A stretch of 64,000 nt of DNA, from positions 111,751,968-111,815,967 of the forward strand of contig OU015491.1 in assembly GCA_907164885.2 (NCBI GenBank), in the 5' to 3' direction. Below the pieces are notes generated by a model. The model was not told where the DNA came from. It made no database searches and saw only the letters and a program-made list of their open reading frames with translations. The stretch is from Dolomedes plantarius. Taxonomy: Eukaryota > Arthropoda > Arachnida > Araneae > Dolomedidae. This document shows, piece after piece, positions 20,800 to 45,324 of the stretch (positions are counted from its first letter, which is position 1; every line of letters begins with the position of its first letter). Position numbers and translations under genes: made by a program.

Positions 20800-21650
20800 G
20801 ATGGTCGAATAAGTTTCGAAAAAGTTATACCGACCTCGGCGGTGAGCCTATACGGTGAAAGTAAACTACTGAATCTTAGTCGCCACGACGGCGACCCGCT
20901 TGACTCTGAATCCACAGGACCAGACGCTGGTCACAGCCCCCGCCCCGCGTCCGCAGGACACGTCACACCATCTCTAAACCGTCAATGACACTTGACACCG
21001 TCCGCCCAGCGGTATTACGATCAAAGACATTCAAGAGCTAGAGCCTTTACTAATCCCATTTACTCCTAAACTATTCAAATCCGCAGCCACCATTTCTACG
21101 AAATACATCGCTCATCCACTTTATTCCATTAAACTACAACGGAGTGAACAGAAGACCTGCACCACTTGTGCAGGGACCGCAACTCAAGCATTATATCACA
21201 ATTAACAATTAAACTGCTTCAACTTGAGCAGGAAGCAATAAAAGTTCATCTATATACAGTACTCAGTCTCCGACGTCATCGATGAGGGACGGAGTAACCC
21301 CAGTCTTCTTCCAGCCATAGTCCGTTGTCCATATGATCCTTTCCACTTCCGCGTTATATCTGCTACATGAATGGTCCGTTGGTAAGTGCTTGGTGTTCCG
21401 AATTTCAAGGCAAGTACTAGGTCACATCCGGGGGGAATGCCAGATGGCGTATTGCCAGAGGACTGATGAAGACGAATGCTCATTGGTTGTTCCGCGGACA
21501 TGCGTCAAATTTTTTTATTATTTTTATTCAAGTCGTTTTAATTCTATATATTCGCACGTTTCTATGTAGTCGCACCATTTTCATGTTATTAATTCTATCC
21601 CTATGAGATTTATTCGATTCAATTTATTAAATATTCTTTCAAATATCATC
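20800..21650. other. No gene recognised
   Basis: Slightly GC-richer sequence with short open frames on both strands (20776-20988, 21250-21569) that show no recognisable domain. It is possibly repeat-derived; no element ends were found. Confidence 0.4.
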
Positions 21651-21729
21651 TAAGTTTTATTTATTCATCATGTCACTGAAATTTCTGGAAGTTGGGGTAA
21701 GTACTCTAAAAAATCTATTCTAAATTCAT

Positions 21730-22900
21730 TCATCCAATTATTCGTATATCAATACTAATTAGTGGACATCCACTGAAATAAATCTCGACTTCGTGTCCAT
21801 CACTTTCCCAGTCTTCTTCTGAACTTCTGACAATTGACACAAGCCTGCTCCCCTTTATAGGGTTGATCTTCGTGTCTCTCTTCAGCGCACATTCTGCATA
21901 GCTTATTCTGCATAGCTTATTATGCTTGGCTACATGGCCAAGCTTCCAGCATTTATAACAAATTGTTGGCTTTATATAATTCTTCCAAGGATAGTACTTC
22001 CATCTTACTTTAATTCTCCTCTTAGTATCCATCCTTCCATAGGTTTTTACCTTTATTCTAAGTATCCAGTTATACGAACCCTTCTTAGTTTTAAACTTGG
22101 TCAATATTTCAAACTTCTCATCCTCCAACTCGGAGTTTTGCTTTTTCAACAACACTTTCATGTCTCCTTTCTCATAATCGTCCTCTACATCAAATATTAT
22201 GATACAAGGGTCTCTCTTCTTTAGTGTTCGCGTAAGATAAAGCGAGTACACTCCTCTCTTATTGCATTCCTTGACCAAAAGGTCAAAGTCTTCTTTCGTT
22301 TCCGTTCCGACCACAATACCACCTCTACCAATCATTTTATATTTTTTAATTCCAATTCCCAGCTTTTCTGGTCTTATATTTTCTTTAACGACTTCCTTAG
22401 TCACATCTGATTCTTGCCTGTTCATATGCACGGTTTCAAGAACATTCCTTGCCTCTCTCTGTATCTTCTTTACCAGCTTTTTCTTCTCGATAGGCTTTTT
22501 ACCCGCTGCCTCGGCGTAAGTCTTTTTATCCTTTTACCCAAGGATACTTATTTGTCACTTTAGATATTGTATAATCTTTTGTTGGTCATTTATTGAGCTA
22601 ACAAGCTCACTTATATCCTCATTTAGCTGTCTCTTGATCTCAACAGTCAACTTCGAAGTCCCAATTTCATTAGTAAGTCGTAGATGCTTCAACTTGACTA
22701 GATCTTCAGTTAAGACTCTCAGCTCCTCCCTCCTCACGTCCTCGCTTTCCATCTTTGTCTGCCTTACTCTCACTACTGAACCCACGCTCCTCCGGCGTTA
22801 GCAGCCAACCTTTCGGTTGACCCCCAGGGCCCACCACGTGGAGGTGCCGGAGGTGTAATTTAGAAAGAGATAAGCGATATAATATATAATAGCAAAGCAA
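21730..22900 (-). pseudogene. LINE ORF1-like fragment with zinc knuckle
   Basis: The minus-strand frame at 22431-21730 gives 233 residues with CYKCWKLGHVAKHNKLC, a Gag-like zinc knuckle (C-x2-C-x4-H…C), after a basic region (RRIKVRWKYYPWKNYIK). This layout resembles ORF1 of non-LTR retrotransposons of the jockey/R1 type. The upstream pieces (22785-22555 and 22900-22706) hold charged, coiled-coil-like sequence in other frames, so the ORF is broken. A short tandem duplication at 21897-21925 (CATAGCTTATTCTG-like) disrupts the second knuckle. No endonuclease or reverse transcriptase remains. Confidence 0.7.
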
Positions 22901-23414
22901 GTCTAATTCCTCTCTCTTGCATACGTTAGACTTAGCATTAAATTAGCACAAAAGCTCAAGCAATTATCAATAGCGTGGGGTGGGCCCCTGGATTGTAGAA
23001 AAAATAACACATCTCAGTAGACTTCTATCCCTGTAATCGTCAGACATCATTTCTATAAAATCTACACTATTAGTTTAATATACTGCATTTTAAATTTTTC
23101 GAAAGGAGAATAACATTTTGAGAAAGGAGGAGTATACAACCTCTCACATTTTATGCATCCTAGACATGTATTAAAAATACACGTGTAAGAAACATATTTG
23201 AAAGTATTTAAAATATGAGTGCTTCAATCTTTTGGAAAACATGGTTAAACCACGAAAATCATCTGCTAAAGGATTTAATGAACACATAAAAAAGTATGTC
23301 AGTTTTATACATTTATAAATCTTTATAAATATCATAAATTCATTTTCAGTTGACGGGCCGTTAAGCTTTAGTTTTGTTTTACGTTAGGTAAGCTCTAGAT
23401 GGTTTGACATACTA

Positions 23415-24646
23415 GGGGTTATCAAACTAATGGAAAATCCGGTTTAAAAGACCATGGATGTGGCGTATGCCAAACACGACAATGAATCATCGGCGAGCGG
23501 ATATACGGTGAAGTACGAGTACAAATTATCACGCAGTAGCATAGCAGTACAGTCGATGTGGAGTTAGCAATGCAAAATGCCGAATCTGCAGAGAGGTGAT
23601 ATAATAAGATCTGGTGCTTCTCTAACTTAAACGGCAGTTAATGACTGTATATCATGTGACACAGTATCATAGATTATGATACGGTACAGGAAAGAACAAG
23701 GTCTTGCCTCTGAAAACGCAGAAAGTGTGGACGTCACATGAAGACGTCAGCGAGGAAAAGGTGGAGACTGATACGAAGAGCACGACGATAACCCAAGACT
23801 ACATTACAGCAAATAACAGCTGGAATGAATACCGGTCGTAACGATCCTGTTTCAGTAATAACGGTTCCTCGGGAGCTGATTAAAGCTGATATTTATGGGC
23901 GTACTGCAATCCGGAAGCTACTCATTATCGATACCAGTGCAAGAAAACGTGTCAAAAACTTCCACGAACAGAAAAACTGGAGTTCAAATGACTAGAAACG
24001 TGTCATCTGGTCCGATGAATCGAGCTTCACATTCTTTCACATCGCTGGCGGTGTATACGTCTGGCGAAAACCTTCCTGGGAATACCATACCGATTGCGTG
24101 GTTCCCACTGTCAAGCATGGTAGTGGCTCTCTTATGCTGTTGGATGCTATCTCTCGCTATTCCCTAGGATTTGTAATTGTTCTTCAGAGACCGTGAATCG
24201 GATTCGAAACCATTCTGATTGCCTCGTGTATCCTATATTGCAGGCATTATTCCCTAAGGACCTTTCATGTTTCAAAGACGAAAACACACCCGTGCATCAT
24301 ACGAGGCGAGTCAAAAAGTGGATTTGAAAAGCATAAGGATGAGAACAACATCATCCTGTCCACCTCAGTCACCTGACCTCAACGTAATTGAATGTTTGAA
24401 GGAATATTTAAAGAGAAAGGTCCAATCCCGTTTTTCCCCTCCCCTTTCCAGAAACATCACTGAAACATTTAGTATATACATTGCAGGATTGATGGCACCA
24501 AATTCCAACATCTTATATACAGAACTTATAACACTCTACCCCGCATGGAAATCCTACTGTTTTGGAAGCCAAAGGTGGACCTACAGTTTGTAAATAAAAA
24601 GTTCTGCAAAAACCATCTGTGTTCCCATCATTTTGATAACCTCCTC
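23415..24646 (+). mobile_element. Decayed Tc1-like transposon
   Basis: Left end GGGGTTATCAAACTAATGG and inverted right end GAGGAGGTTATCAAAATGATGG-like, with TA outside both (23413-23414, 24647-24648). Between them a broken transposase is readable: KRVIWSDESSFTFF, GGVYVWRKPSWEYHTDCVVP, TVKHGSGSLMLLDAISRYS (about 23990-24170). W-SDES-F and VKHGSGS--- are the catalytic-core signatures of Tc1 transposases. Many stops and frameshifts; dead copy. Confidence 0.82.
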
Positions 24647-25631
24647 TAGGTGGCCTCCTCTGGGGCTAGGCCTGGAGGCTAGCCTCCTATGGGCTATTAT
24701 ATTTAAAAGCTGCTACATCCCGGAGTTCCCAAGCCTGGGTTTTCAAACCCAGATCTAGTTTTTCAGTGGCCATATGGGTTTATGGGATTTTTTTTAAAAA
24801 TATATTTAAATCTGAATTTTTCACCTGTAAGTTAAACTTACAGCAAAAAATTAATATTTATATGTAATTATAAGCATATGTAGTTATGCAAATATATTTA
24901 TGTTATTTAATTACGCAATTATGTAAATTAATGAATTGAAGTGATACAAGCTAATATCATTTCGATCCGTGAATAATAGCCGTGATAAATCCTCTCTTAC
25001 GAAAGCATCCCAGAATTTTGATATTTGTTAAGTAATATTAGAAATGGATTCAATAATCCCAATTATGGAGTCTTATCATACTTCATGATCCATTTCACTA
25101 TTTTATCTCAATCCTCTGAGTGCGTAGAGAGATAACTTTTCATAAGTAGAGTCACAACAAAACACACACATTCTTTTAAAACTGAATCTGTAAACGATCT
25201 TATGATGGCAGATTAATGTCTCCGAAAGGGGAAATCAAGGCCGTCCGCTATATCTATGTTAAAGCTGTTGTGTACTAACCTTACTGTCTACTATTTACAC
25301 CTACATAAATGCAGTTAATCCAATAAAAATGGTATTTTCAGATAGCCAAAACTTTTTTGCGCCTTGCAACAGGATTCATTTTATAAATTTTGTCCACCAA
25401 AGGAATATATAAGTGTTTAAACCACACTATACAAGATTTTTTCCCGAATAATTTAAATTTTAAAATATTATTTGCATTAAGAAAAAAATAACGGAAATGC
25501 CCCAAGGTGTAAAACTTCTTTCTCTATTACAGAGTACAATTAAAAAAAAAAACTTTAAATCTAAGTCGGCAACTATGGATACCTTTTCACCATGGTTTAA
25601 CATTGGGGTGAGCGAATCCAATAGGTTAGTA

Positions 25632-26390
25632 CTGTCCGACCACGGAAGCAAGGTCCCTGGAAGCTGTTACGCATGCGCGAGAAAAGCTAGTCTACTTAGA
25701 AAATAGGGGAAAACGTCATATTTTCGGATGTGTTTGTTTATGAAATACGGAATGTATTTCAGACTGCTTTTTGTCCGCAATTTTAAAGTTATTTTTTAAA
25801 ACTTTATTTTTGATCGAATATGTGAATAATAATTTCAAAATAATAAAAAGAAAGAAGCAAATCTATTTAAAAAATAGGAGTTTTATAGGAGTGGATATTT
25901 TCGGATTACATCACAATCAAAATTATCTAAAGCTACGTTTTCGGTGGTTCTTTTTTTCTGACGTTTCCTCGGAGATTCAAATTTTGGAGTTTCTTCACCT
26001 TTTGCTTCTCTGCGTATTCTTTTTACACTGGACATTGATATCCCGGTCATTTCACTAGCTCTCTTTAGGGATTGCGAAAGTGGAACAATAAAATTTCCTT
26101 CTAGTGCTTCTTTATCACACAATTTAATTACATTGTGTATTATCCGTTTACAATCACTACGGAACGGCTTATTCCGAGCAGTTGTGTTGGGTAAAGGATC
26201 CAGTAATTTTAATATAATAATCAAAATAACACGAGGAAAAAGCAAGCAAACGCAGTTAGTAACCGATTCTAAAGAATGTCGAGAGAATACGAGACTTTCC
26301 CCCGTCCTTCCTCAGCAGCCTTACCTACAGCGTGAATAGAATCGTCTTGGCACTACGCCAACCGTGGTTCTTCGTACTGTGGTCGGACAG
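25632..26390 (-). mobile_element. Element carrying a transposase N-terminal relic, inserted in MITE copy b
   Basis: The ends are CTGTCCGACCACGG and, inverted, CTGTCCGACCACAG. The exact insertion boundary is unclear because the right end merges with the host MITE's own CAGCAGCC end and no target duplication is visible. Confidence 0.55.
25883..26245 (-). pseudogene. N-terminal part of a DDE-type transposase
   Basis: The frame encodes a helix-turn-helix-like segment (SLKRASEMTGISMSSVKRIR) followed by a basic, proline-containing linker (SPRKRQKKRTT) and DNFDCDVIRK, after which it ends. This order (SL-RA---TG-S--TVKRI then a basic linker and FD--VIR) is, from memory, common at the start of Tc1/IS630-related transposases in insects. 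The catalytic domain is absent. The first residues upstream of IIHNVIKLC look unrelated. Confidence 0.55.
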
Positions 26391-26399
26391 CAGCCTTAA

Positions 26400-27536
26400 C
26401 TAGGTAGCGAAAAAAGCGATTGCGATGGGAACGCCACCATCCACGGACACATCGGACACCCGAGACGTACTTATTTCGGAACCTGTGCCACCAGGATTAA
26501 TTTACTGGAATTTTTTTTTAAATTTAATTTTAATTTTTTTCGGGCTGCATGTCTCCAGATGTACAAAGCGTTGAAGAAAATGCTTGAACAGTGTTTAGCT
26601 GATTTTTTTAATTTGCTTGTGGACCAAAAAAAGCGATATCTTCGGAAGGGGAGATCGCCCTCGACCGCTATACTTTTGATCGCCAGACAGAGTAAAAAAA
26701 AAAAATCTTTTTTTTTTTAGGGAGGAGGGGGGGGGGGGGGGACTGGAGTTACAGCTTTAAAAGACGTCGTGAGTTCATCTACCACTTCGGCACAGTTTTG
26801 AAGAAGAAAAAAATAAGATGTAACATTTAACATTTGAAGTATCAGATGTCTTTACACATTTTTTTTAATATAATGCCCTCATGTCTAACACACATAAGAG
26901 ACAAAAATAAAGATCAGGATCTGTAGTTACAGACTCACATCTCTGATAAAAAAAATTGCATCAACAAAGTTTTTCAGGCAATAACATCATGATATATGTT
27001 TTACAGCTAGTTGTTTTTTAATTTACGAAAGTATAGCAATCACTTTCCGATATCTCATGTTTTGTATGGTATCTTCAAGCTAGTCACTTTTTTAAGGGCT
27101 CTTTTATAAATATCTCTTAACATAATGTTATGTTATTAATTTACATTCAATCACTAGATTTACTTCGTAAATTTGAAAGTGAACTCAACAAGTTTCTGTA
27201 ACTATTTACCAATTTTTCAACGTCAACTTTCTTCTTTGTGGAATGAAAATTTTGATAACTCTTTTAAGAAAGAATATGTAGCAGTTATGCGTAATAATAT
27301 ATGATTTTGCAGGAATTACTGAATTAACTCAAGGTGTTTTCTAAAGATTTAAAAATTTTGTGGTCATATCTATTTATGGCCATTAAGTAACTGATGTTAT
27401 GCTTTCCCATTAATTAATGGGAAAATACGAATTCCCATTAATTAATCGAATGAGCATACGTTTACTAGTGGTGCCATCTAGCTGCCATAACATTAAACAG
27501 TTGAGAAATTCTGAATGGAACTTAAGAAATTAAAGA
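26400..27536. other. No gene recognised
   Basis: AT-rich intergenic sequence with a poly-G run at 26727-26741. A block near 26630-26680 (TTCGGAAGGGGAGATCGCC) resembles the one at 25215-25250, so an old repeat is likely. Confidence 0.45.
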
Positions 27537-27538
27537 TA

Positions 27539-28835
27539 CAGTGGACGCTCGTTAATTGGAACTCGGTTAATTCGAACTAAATTTTTATCACTTCGGTTAA
27601 TTCGAACTAAAAATTTGACAAAAAAAAATTCTTTTTCTTCGTTTAATGGAGAAAATACACACTGTATTTATTATTTTGTGTGTCAAAATTTCTTTTCTGT
27701 GTAAAGAGGCACATGCTTGCATTCCTAGACTATTGCATGTCCGCTAAACGTTAGTAGCTATTGTCCTTCTTATTAGTGCGAACCGAAAAACTACAGATTC
27801 TAGGGAGCTGCATCAGTTATAACTTATAACTGCAGTGCAGACAAGTTAATGTGGTCTAGTTTTTCTTCCTCATTGTGTGGTGTGAACATGTAAAAATTCA
27901 GGATGTCTACACGTGGAAAGTACAAAACCCTAACTTTTGAGACAAAGGTAGAAATTTTAAAGAAAGTAGAGAATGGCGAATGTAAAACAAAGTTAGCAGC
28001 TGACTATAGAATTTAAAAAAATGCCTTGTCAACTAATTTGGAAAACAAGAAGTCAATTTTAAATTCATGGGAAAAATCAAAATTTGCTAGAGGAAGGAAA
28101 CGCATGGGAAATGCGTCCCAAGAAATTCTAGAAAAAGCTCTACTGCTATGGTTCCAGGATGTTAGATCTCGAAATTTTCCGATAAATGGATCCCTAGTGC
28201 TGACAAAGGCTGATGAATTGGCAAGTCGAATGGGTATTGAAGATTTTAAATGCAGTGATGGATGGCTTTCTCGATTTAAGTCAAGGCACAATATTTCTTA
28301 TCAAACTGTATGTGGCCAAAGCTCTGATGTAAACGAAGACGTATGCACTAATTTCGGTAGGAAACTTCCACGTCTTTTCTCTACTTACCTGCCGCAAGAT
28401 ATTTTTAATGCAGCCATAATGGACTCTATTAAAACTCTGAAAGCATTTATTCTGATGGAACCTTCTTCTGAAAATGAATTGAAATGTTTACTTCAAATCG
28501 AGAAGCTGGCTGAACAATGTAGGCATAGGCATCATAAACAGAACCAAACATCCAGCATTTTACAGTTTTTCCCCAAAGTATAATTCATATTTTTAATAAA
28601 AGTTTACTTTACACTGCATATCTTCTGCTTCATTTTATGATAAAGGTAAGTCTGTATTGCTTTTTAATATGTTTAACTTTAGATAACATAGTATAATATA
28701 TTTTCTGGGGTTATACATACTAGGAGAGTTTCTTCTTCAGTAATACACATTTAAAGTTATATATTTTCTCTTAACATCGGATAATTCGAACTTTTTTCTG
28801 AGAACCTTTGAGTTCGAATTAACGAGTGTCCACTG
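27539..28835 (+). mobile_element. pogo/Tigger element with internal deletion
   Basis: The ends CAGTGGACGCTCGTTAATT and, inverted, CAGTGGACACTCGTTAATT lie inside TA on both sides (27537-27538, 28836-28837). A second, internal copy of the near-end motif GTTAATTCGAACTAAA follows the left end. The element encodes the DNA-binding half of a pogo transposase (27903-28583) but not the catalytic half. Confidence 0.92.
27903..28583 (+). pseudogene. pogo transposase, DDE domain deleted, one in-frame stop
   Basis: From ATG at 27903 the frame reads a CENP-B-type helix-turn-helix (YKTLTFETKVEILKKVENGE, LAADYRI), one TAA at 28014-28016, then KNALSTNLENKKSI and a CENP-B-type second DNA-binding domain (ALLLWFQDVRSRNFPINGSL, GWLSRFKSRHNIS). 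After YLPQDIFNA the frame jumps directly to a C-terminal tail (DSIKTLKAFILMEPSS … ILQFFPK). The roughly 200-residue DDE catalytic domain expected in between is missing without loss of frame. With the stop codon the longest product starts downstream. It would bind DNA but not transpose. The single stop is the only lesion outside the deletion. Confidence 0.85.
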
Positions 28836-28839
28836 TATT

Positions 28840-29532
28840 ATGATGTTTTTCTATGCAAACTGTTAAAGTTTCATATTATGTATAAGTCTTTAAAGGTGTT
28901 TTCTCACAAAAAAGCTACATAGACCACAACACAGAATGAGTGATTTCATTTTTTAAAATTAATTATATTAATGATAACCTACTTAAAAAAAAAAAAAAAA
29001 TCCTACACCTGTCATATCTGCCGTACAGCATCTCTCAGTCCAATAACAGTCGAGCAACTGGCTGTGGTTTAATAACTAGCTACTAAGATCAAACAATTTG
29101 GAGTATTTAAGTGCTTGAGAATACTAATGGCTGTAATGTATTCTTGTGAACTTGACACTAAGCAAATAAAACACTTTAAACTGGACTACATAAATTTAAT
29201 GATATCAAAATGCTATTTTAGACAAATTGTTCGTGATTTATCGAACTCAAAGAAGTTTGAAAGGATATGTTCCTTAAACTGATTCTAAAGCATGGCTGTC
29301 AAACCTTATGGTTGGCCTAGGTCACCCTGAATAACAAGACTGTCTTGGACCACATTATAAAATATATAATAAATATTTGCAAGTAAAAAAAAAAACTTTT
29401 TATTTTTTATTACAACATTGAAAATAAAAAGGAGGGCAACATAAAACTTTAGGGATACTTTGCCTTTTGGGGGGGAACCAAATACATCAATATCTAGTTC
29501 GATTTAAGTAGTTGCCAATTCTTAGTCTGTCC
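28840..29532. other. No gene recognised
   Basis: AT-rich sequence without recognisable ORFs or element ends. Confidence 0.5.
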
Positions 29533-29536
29533 TTAA

Positions 29537-29945
29537 GGCTGCTGTGTACCAACCCTATTGGATTCGCTCACCTTAATGTTGATGTATAGAGAAAATTTGT
29601 CCAAGGACTGTTGACTTTAGATTTAAAGATTTTTTTAATTGTTCCATAATAGAGAAATTTTACAACTTGGAGCATTTTTAATTTTTTTTTTATGTAAATA
29701 TTATTTTAAAATTTAAATTATTAGGGGGGCAATCTGGTATGGTCTGTTTTAAACATTCTTAAATTTCTTTGGTGGACGAAATTTATAAAATGAATCCTGT
29801 TACAAGGTGCAGAAAAGTTTAAGCTGTCTGAAATTACCATTTTTATTGGATTATCAGCATTTATGTAGCTGTAAATAGTAGACAAAATTTCTTCATAGGT
29901 TAACATTTAGGTGAGCGAATCTAATTGGGTTAGTACACAGCAGCC
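29537..29945 (+). mobile_element. TTAA-flanked MITE, family 1, copy c
   Basis: Perfect TTAA on both sides (29533-29536, 29946-29949). Ends are GGCTGCTGTGTACCAACCC and, inverted, GGCTGCTGTGTACTAACCC. It is the best preserved copy with clean ends (409 bp). Confidence 0.92.
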
Positions 29946-30834
29946 TTAAAATTTCTCCTCAGACATTTTTTTTATATATTTTTACTCATTGCATGATTCA
30001 TCTTTGAAAACTGTTGTTCACAAGTATACATAATGCCAAAATGCAATGACATGAATAAGACATGATTCTGAAAAGAACGATATTTTGCTTTGGGAAAATA
30101 GGTCTTACAAAGTTTACGATCTCCTGGGACCTTGTGCGGCCTGCAGGTTGGACTTGCCTGTTCTAGAATATACGTATACTAGTGGTCATAACTTTAAACA
30201 GTTGAGAGATTTTGAATGGAACTTCAGAAATTAAAGATATCAAGATGTTTTCATATGCAAACTATTCATGATTCCTACTACGTATGGTAACTTGAAAAAT
30301 ATGGATCTTGAATTGGTTTTTGCACTTAAAATATCATGTCATAGTACAATACTTTTTCTATTGTTGATTTCAATAGCATTAATTAATCTTTAGATTGTAA
30401 TAAAAATTTTACGAATAATTCAACATGAAAATGAAATTGCATGAATCATGGCAGTTACATAAAAAAATATCTTTTATGATATCACGTTTGAAACGCCATT
30501 ATACAGTTTTCTCACACAGTTCAACAAGCTAAGTTATATCCCTATTAGCATTATTAATTTTAGTTGTTACAAGGAGCATCAAACACTCAGACATAAAGGA
30601 CAGTAACCTTTTTATAAAGCTAAAGTACAACAATGTAATTTCCTAAAAACTGTTATTTACTTCTTGAAATAAATGTTTCATAGTTGTTGACTTTTGTACA
30701 CCACATTCAGGGACACTGATGTACAGAAGATTGTCTAGTTTATCTGGGGTGCTATGGTCCTCTTTTGTACCATGACGGCTAAACAATATGCAGATTTTTT
30801 TTTTAAATTTTTTTTTGAAAATAGTGAAGTAATG

Positions 30835-31010
30835 CCTACACCTTAAGACCTTTTTCTCCTTTTTTCAATAAATAATAAGTTATAGATGATAGTAAAATCT
30901 AACAGTTTTTCATTAAGCTACTCCTACACCTTAAGACCTTTTACTCCTTTTTTCAATAAATAATACGCTATAGATGATAGTAAAATCTAACAGTTTTTCT
31001 TTAAGCTACT
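30835..31010. repeat. Tandem duplication, two 88-bp units
   Basis: CCTACACCTTAAGACC opens each unit (30835 and 30923). The units differ at only a few positions. The duplication lies ~400 bp beyond the stop codon of the crotonase gene. Confidence 0.9.
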
Positions 31011-31303
31011 ACCAAATCTGAATAACACTTTTAAATGTAAGACAACCAAATACTTCAGTGTTTGGTATCTTTCTCAGAGAGTATTTCTATGAAAAAAAAA
31101 GGGGGGGGGGGGGAATCTAAATGATTTTCAATATTTTAGGTATAAAATAACATTGAAAAGAAAATTTTTTTTAAATGTTTTTTTTTAAATGTTTTTACAA
31201 AAGATTTAAAACAACAATCAATCTATATAATTTCAGACAGCTATATGAAGAAAGAAAAAGCTATATGAAACAATAATTGATAACAGAAAGTCTTGTAAAA
31301 AAA

Positions 31304-31309
31304 TTTAAT
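31304..31309 (-). terminator. Possible poly(A) signal ATTAAA of the crotonase gene
   Basis: On the minus strand ATTAAA occurs about 105 bp after the stop codon. No AATAAA lies nearer. Weak. Confidence 0.3.
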
Positions 31310-31413
31310 ATTAAAATATTTATCCATGAATAGATAAATATGAAATACATGTATATTTCCAAATAATCATTTTAAATACTCTATTTACATGTTTACACTA
31401 TTTTATAGCTTAT

Positions 31414-44632
<13,219 letters not shown>

Positions 44633-44674
44633 GTTTTTGTAAGAGATAAGTTGTAATCAGAAGATAAGACGTAC

Positions 44675-44783
44675 TTGTGCTTCCTCCTTGGCTGAAACGT
44701 TCAACTGCATTTGGTTCAAAATATACATCTGTGTTTCTTCCTTTTTTCATCTTCACAAGGAACCAATGCACACTTTCTGCAGC
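44675..44783 (-). CDS. Possible exon upstream of the crotonase start
   Basis: On the minus strand a pyrimidine-rich tract (GTTTCCTTCTTCCTG) leads to TACTAG, then an open 109-base stretch (AAESVHWFLVKMKKGRNTDV, YFEPNAVERFSQGGST) and GTACGTC, a possible donor. The stretch is GC-richer than its surroundings and reads like protein. It ends 43 bases before the crotonase ATG and has the phase to splice to crotonase exon 2, so it may be an alternative first exon, an exon of another gene, or a repeat fragment. No family recognised. Confidence 0.3.
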
Positions 44784-45133
44784 CTAGTATATTATGATCA
44801 GGAAGAAGGAAACAAGCTTATATTAAAAACATGTGTTTGAGCTATTCTCTATCCTAAAGTCATTTTTCTGAAGGAAAACTAAAATTCAGACATTAACTTG
44901 TCATTTATCTATTCTAGAACAACCTTGATTTTCTAAATTGTTCGACGTCAGACAGAAAAACAAACTAAATTTAAATGGTTGCTAAGAGCATTTCCTCGTG
45001 ATCATGCACAGAACTACAGTTGGCCATGAAATAGTTTGATTAACACTTAAATATAATTTTGATTCGATAAAATTCTTTTAAATTTTATTCACTGTATGGT
45101 TTAGATTCAGTGCTAAGTGATCTGATAGTATTA

Positions 45134-45324
45134 GGGCCTGTTCACATAGGAGTCCGTTGCATAGCGTTAAGGAAAAGATGACGTTGAGACGAAAATAAAC
45201 CAATCATAGGCGTTAAAAATTTCATTGCTAATCATTTGGAGGCCTATGATTGGTTTATTTTCGCCTCAACGTCATCTTTTCCTTAACACAACGCAACGGA
45301 ACGGACTCCTATGTGAACAGGCCC
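45134..45324. mobile_element. Foldback MITE with TTA duplication, family 2, copy a
   Basis: GGGCCTGTTCACATAGGAGT at each end (inverted), TTA outside both (45131-45133, 45325-45327). The arms are about 82 bp, so nearly the whole 191-bp element folds back on itself. Harbinger-like by its TTA duplication. Confidence 0.92.

Larger units (their letters stand above)
25263..26395 (+). mobile_element. TTAA-flanked MITE, family 1, copy b, interrupted
   Basis: Left end AGCTGTTGTGTACTAACC after TTAA (25259-25262); right end CAGCC followed by TTAA (26396-26399). The body is disrupted near its right end by another element (25632-26390). The body matches copies at 2793, 29537 and 60652. Confidence 0.7.

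Noticed and set aside
28013..28291. 92-codon minus-strand open frame
   Set aside because: Antisense shadow of the pogo transposase.
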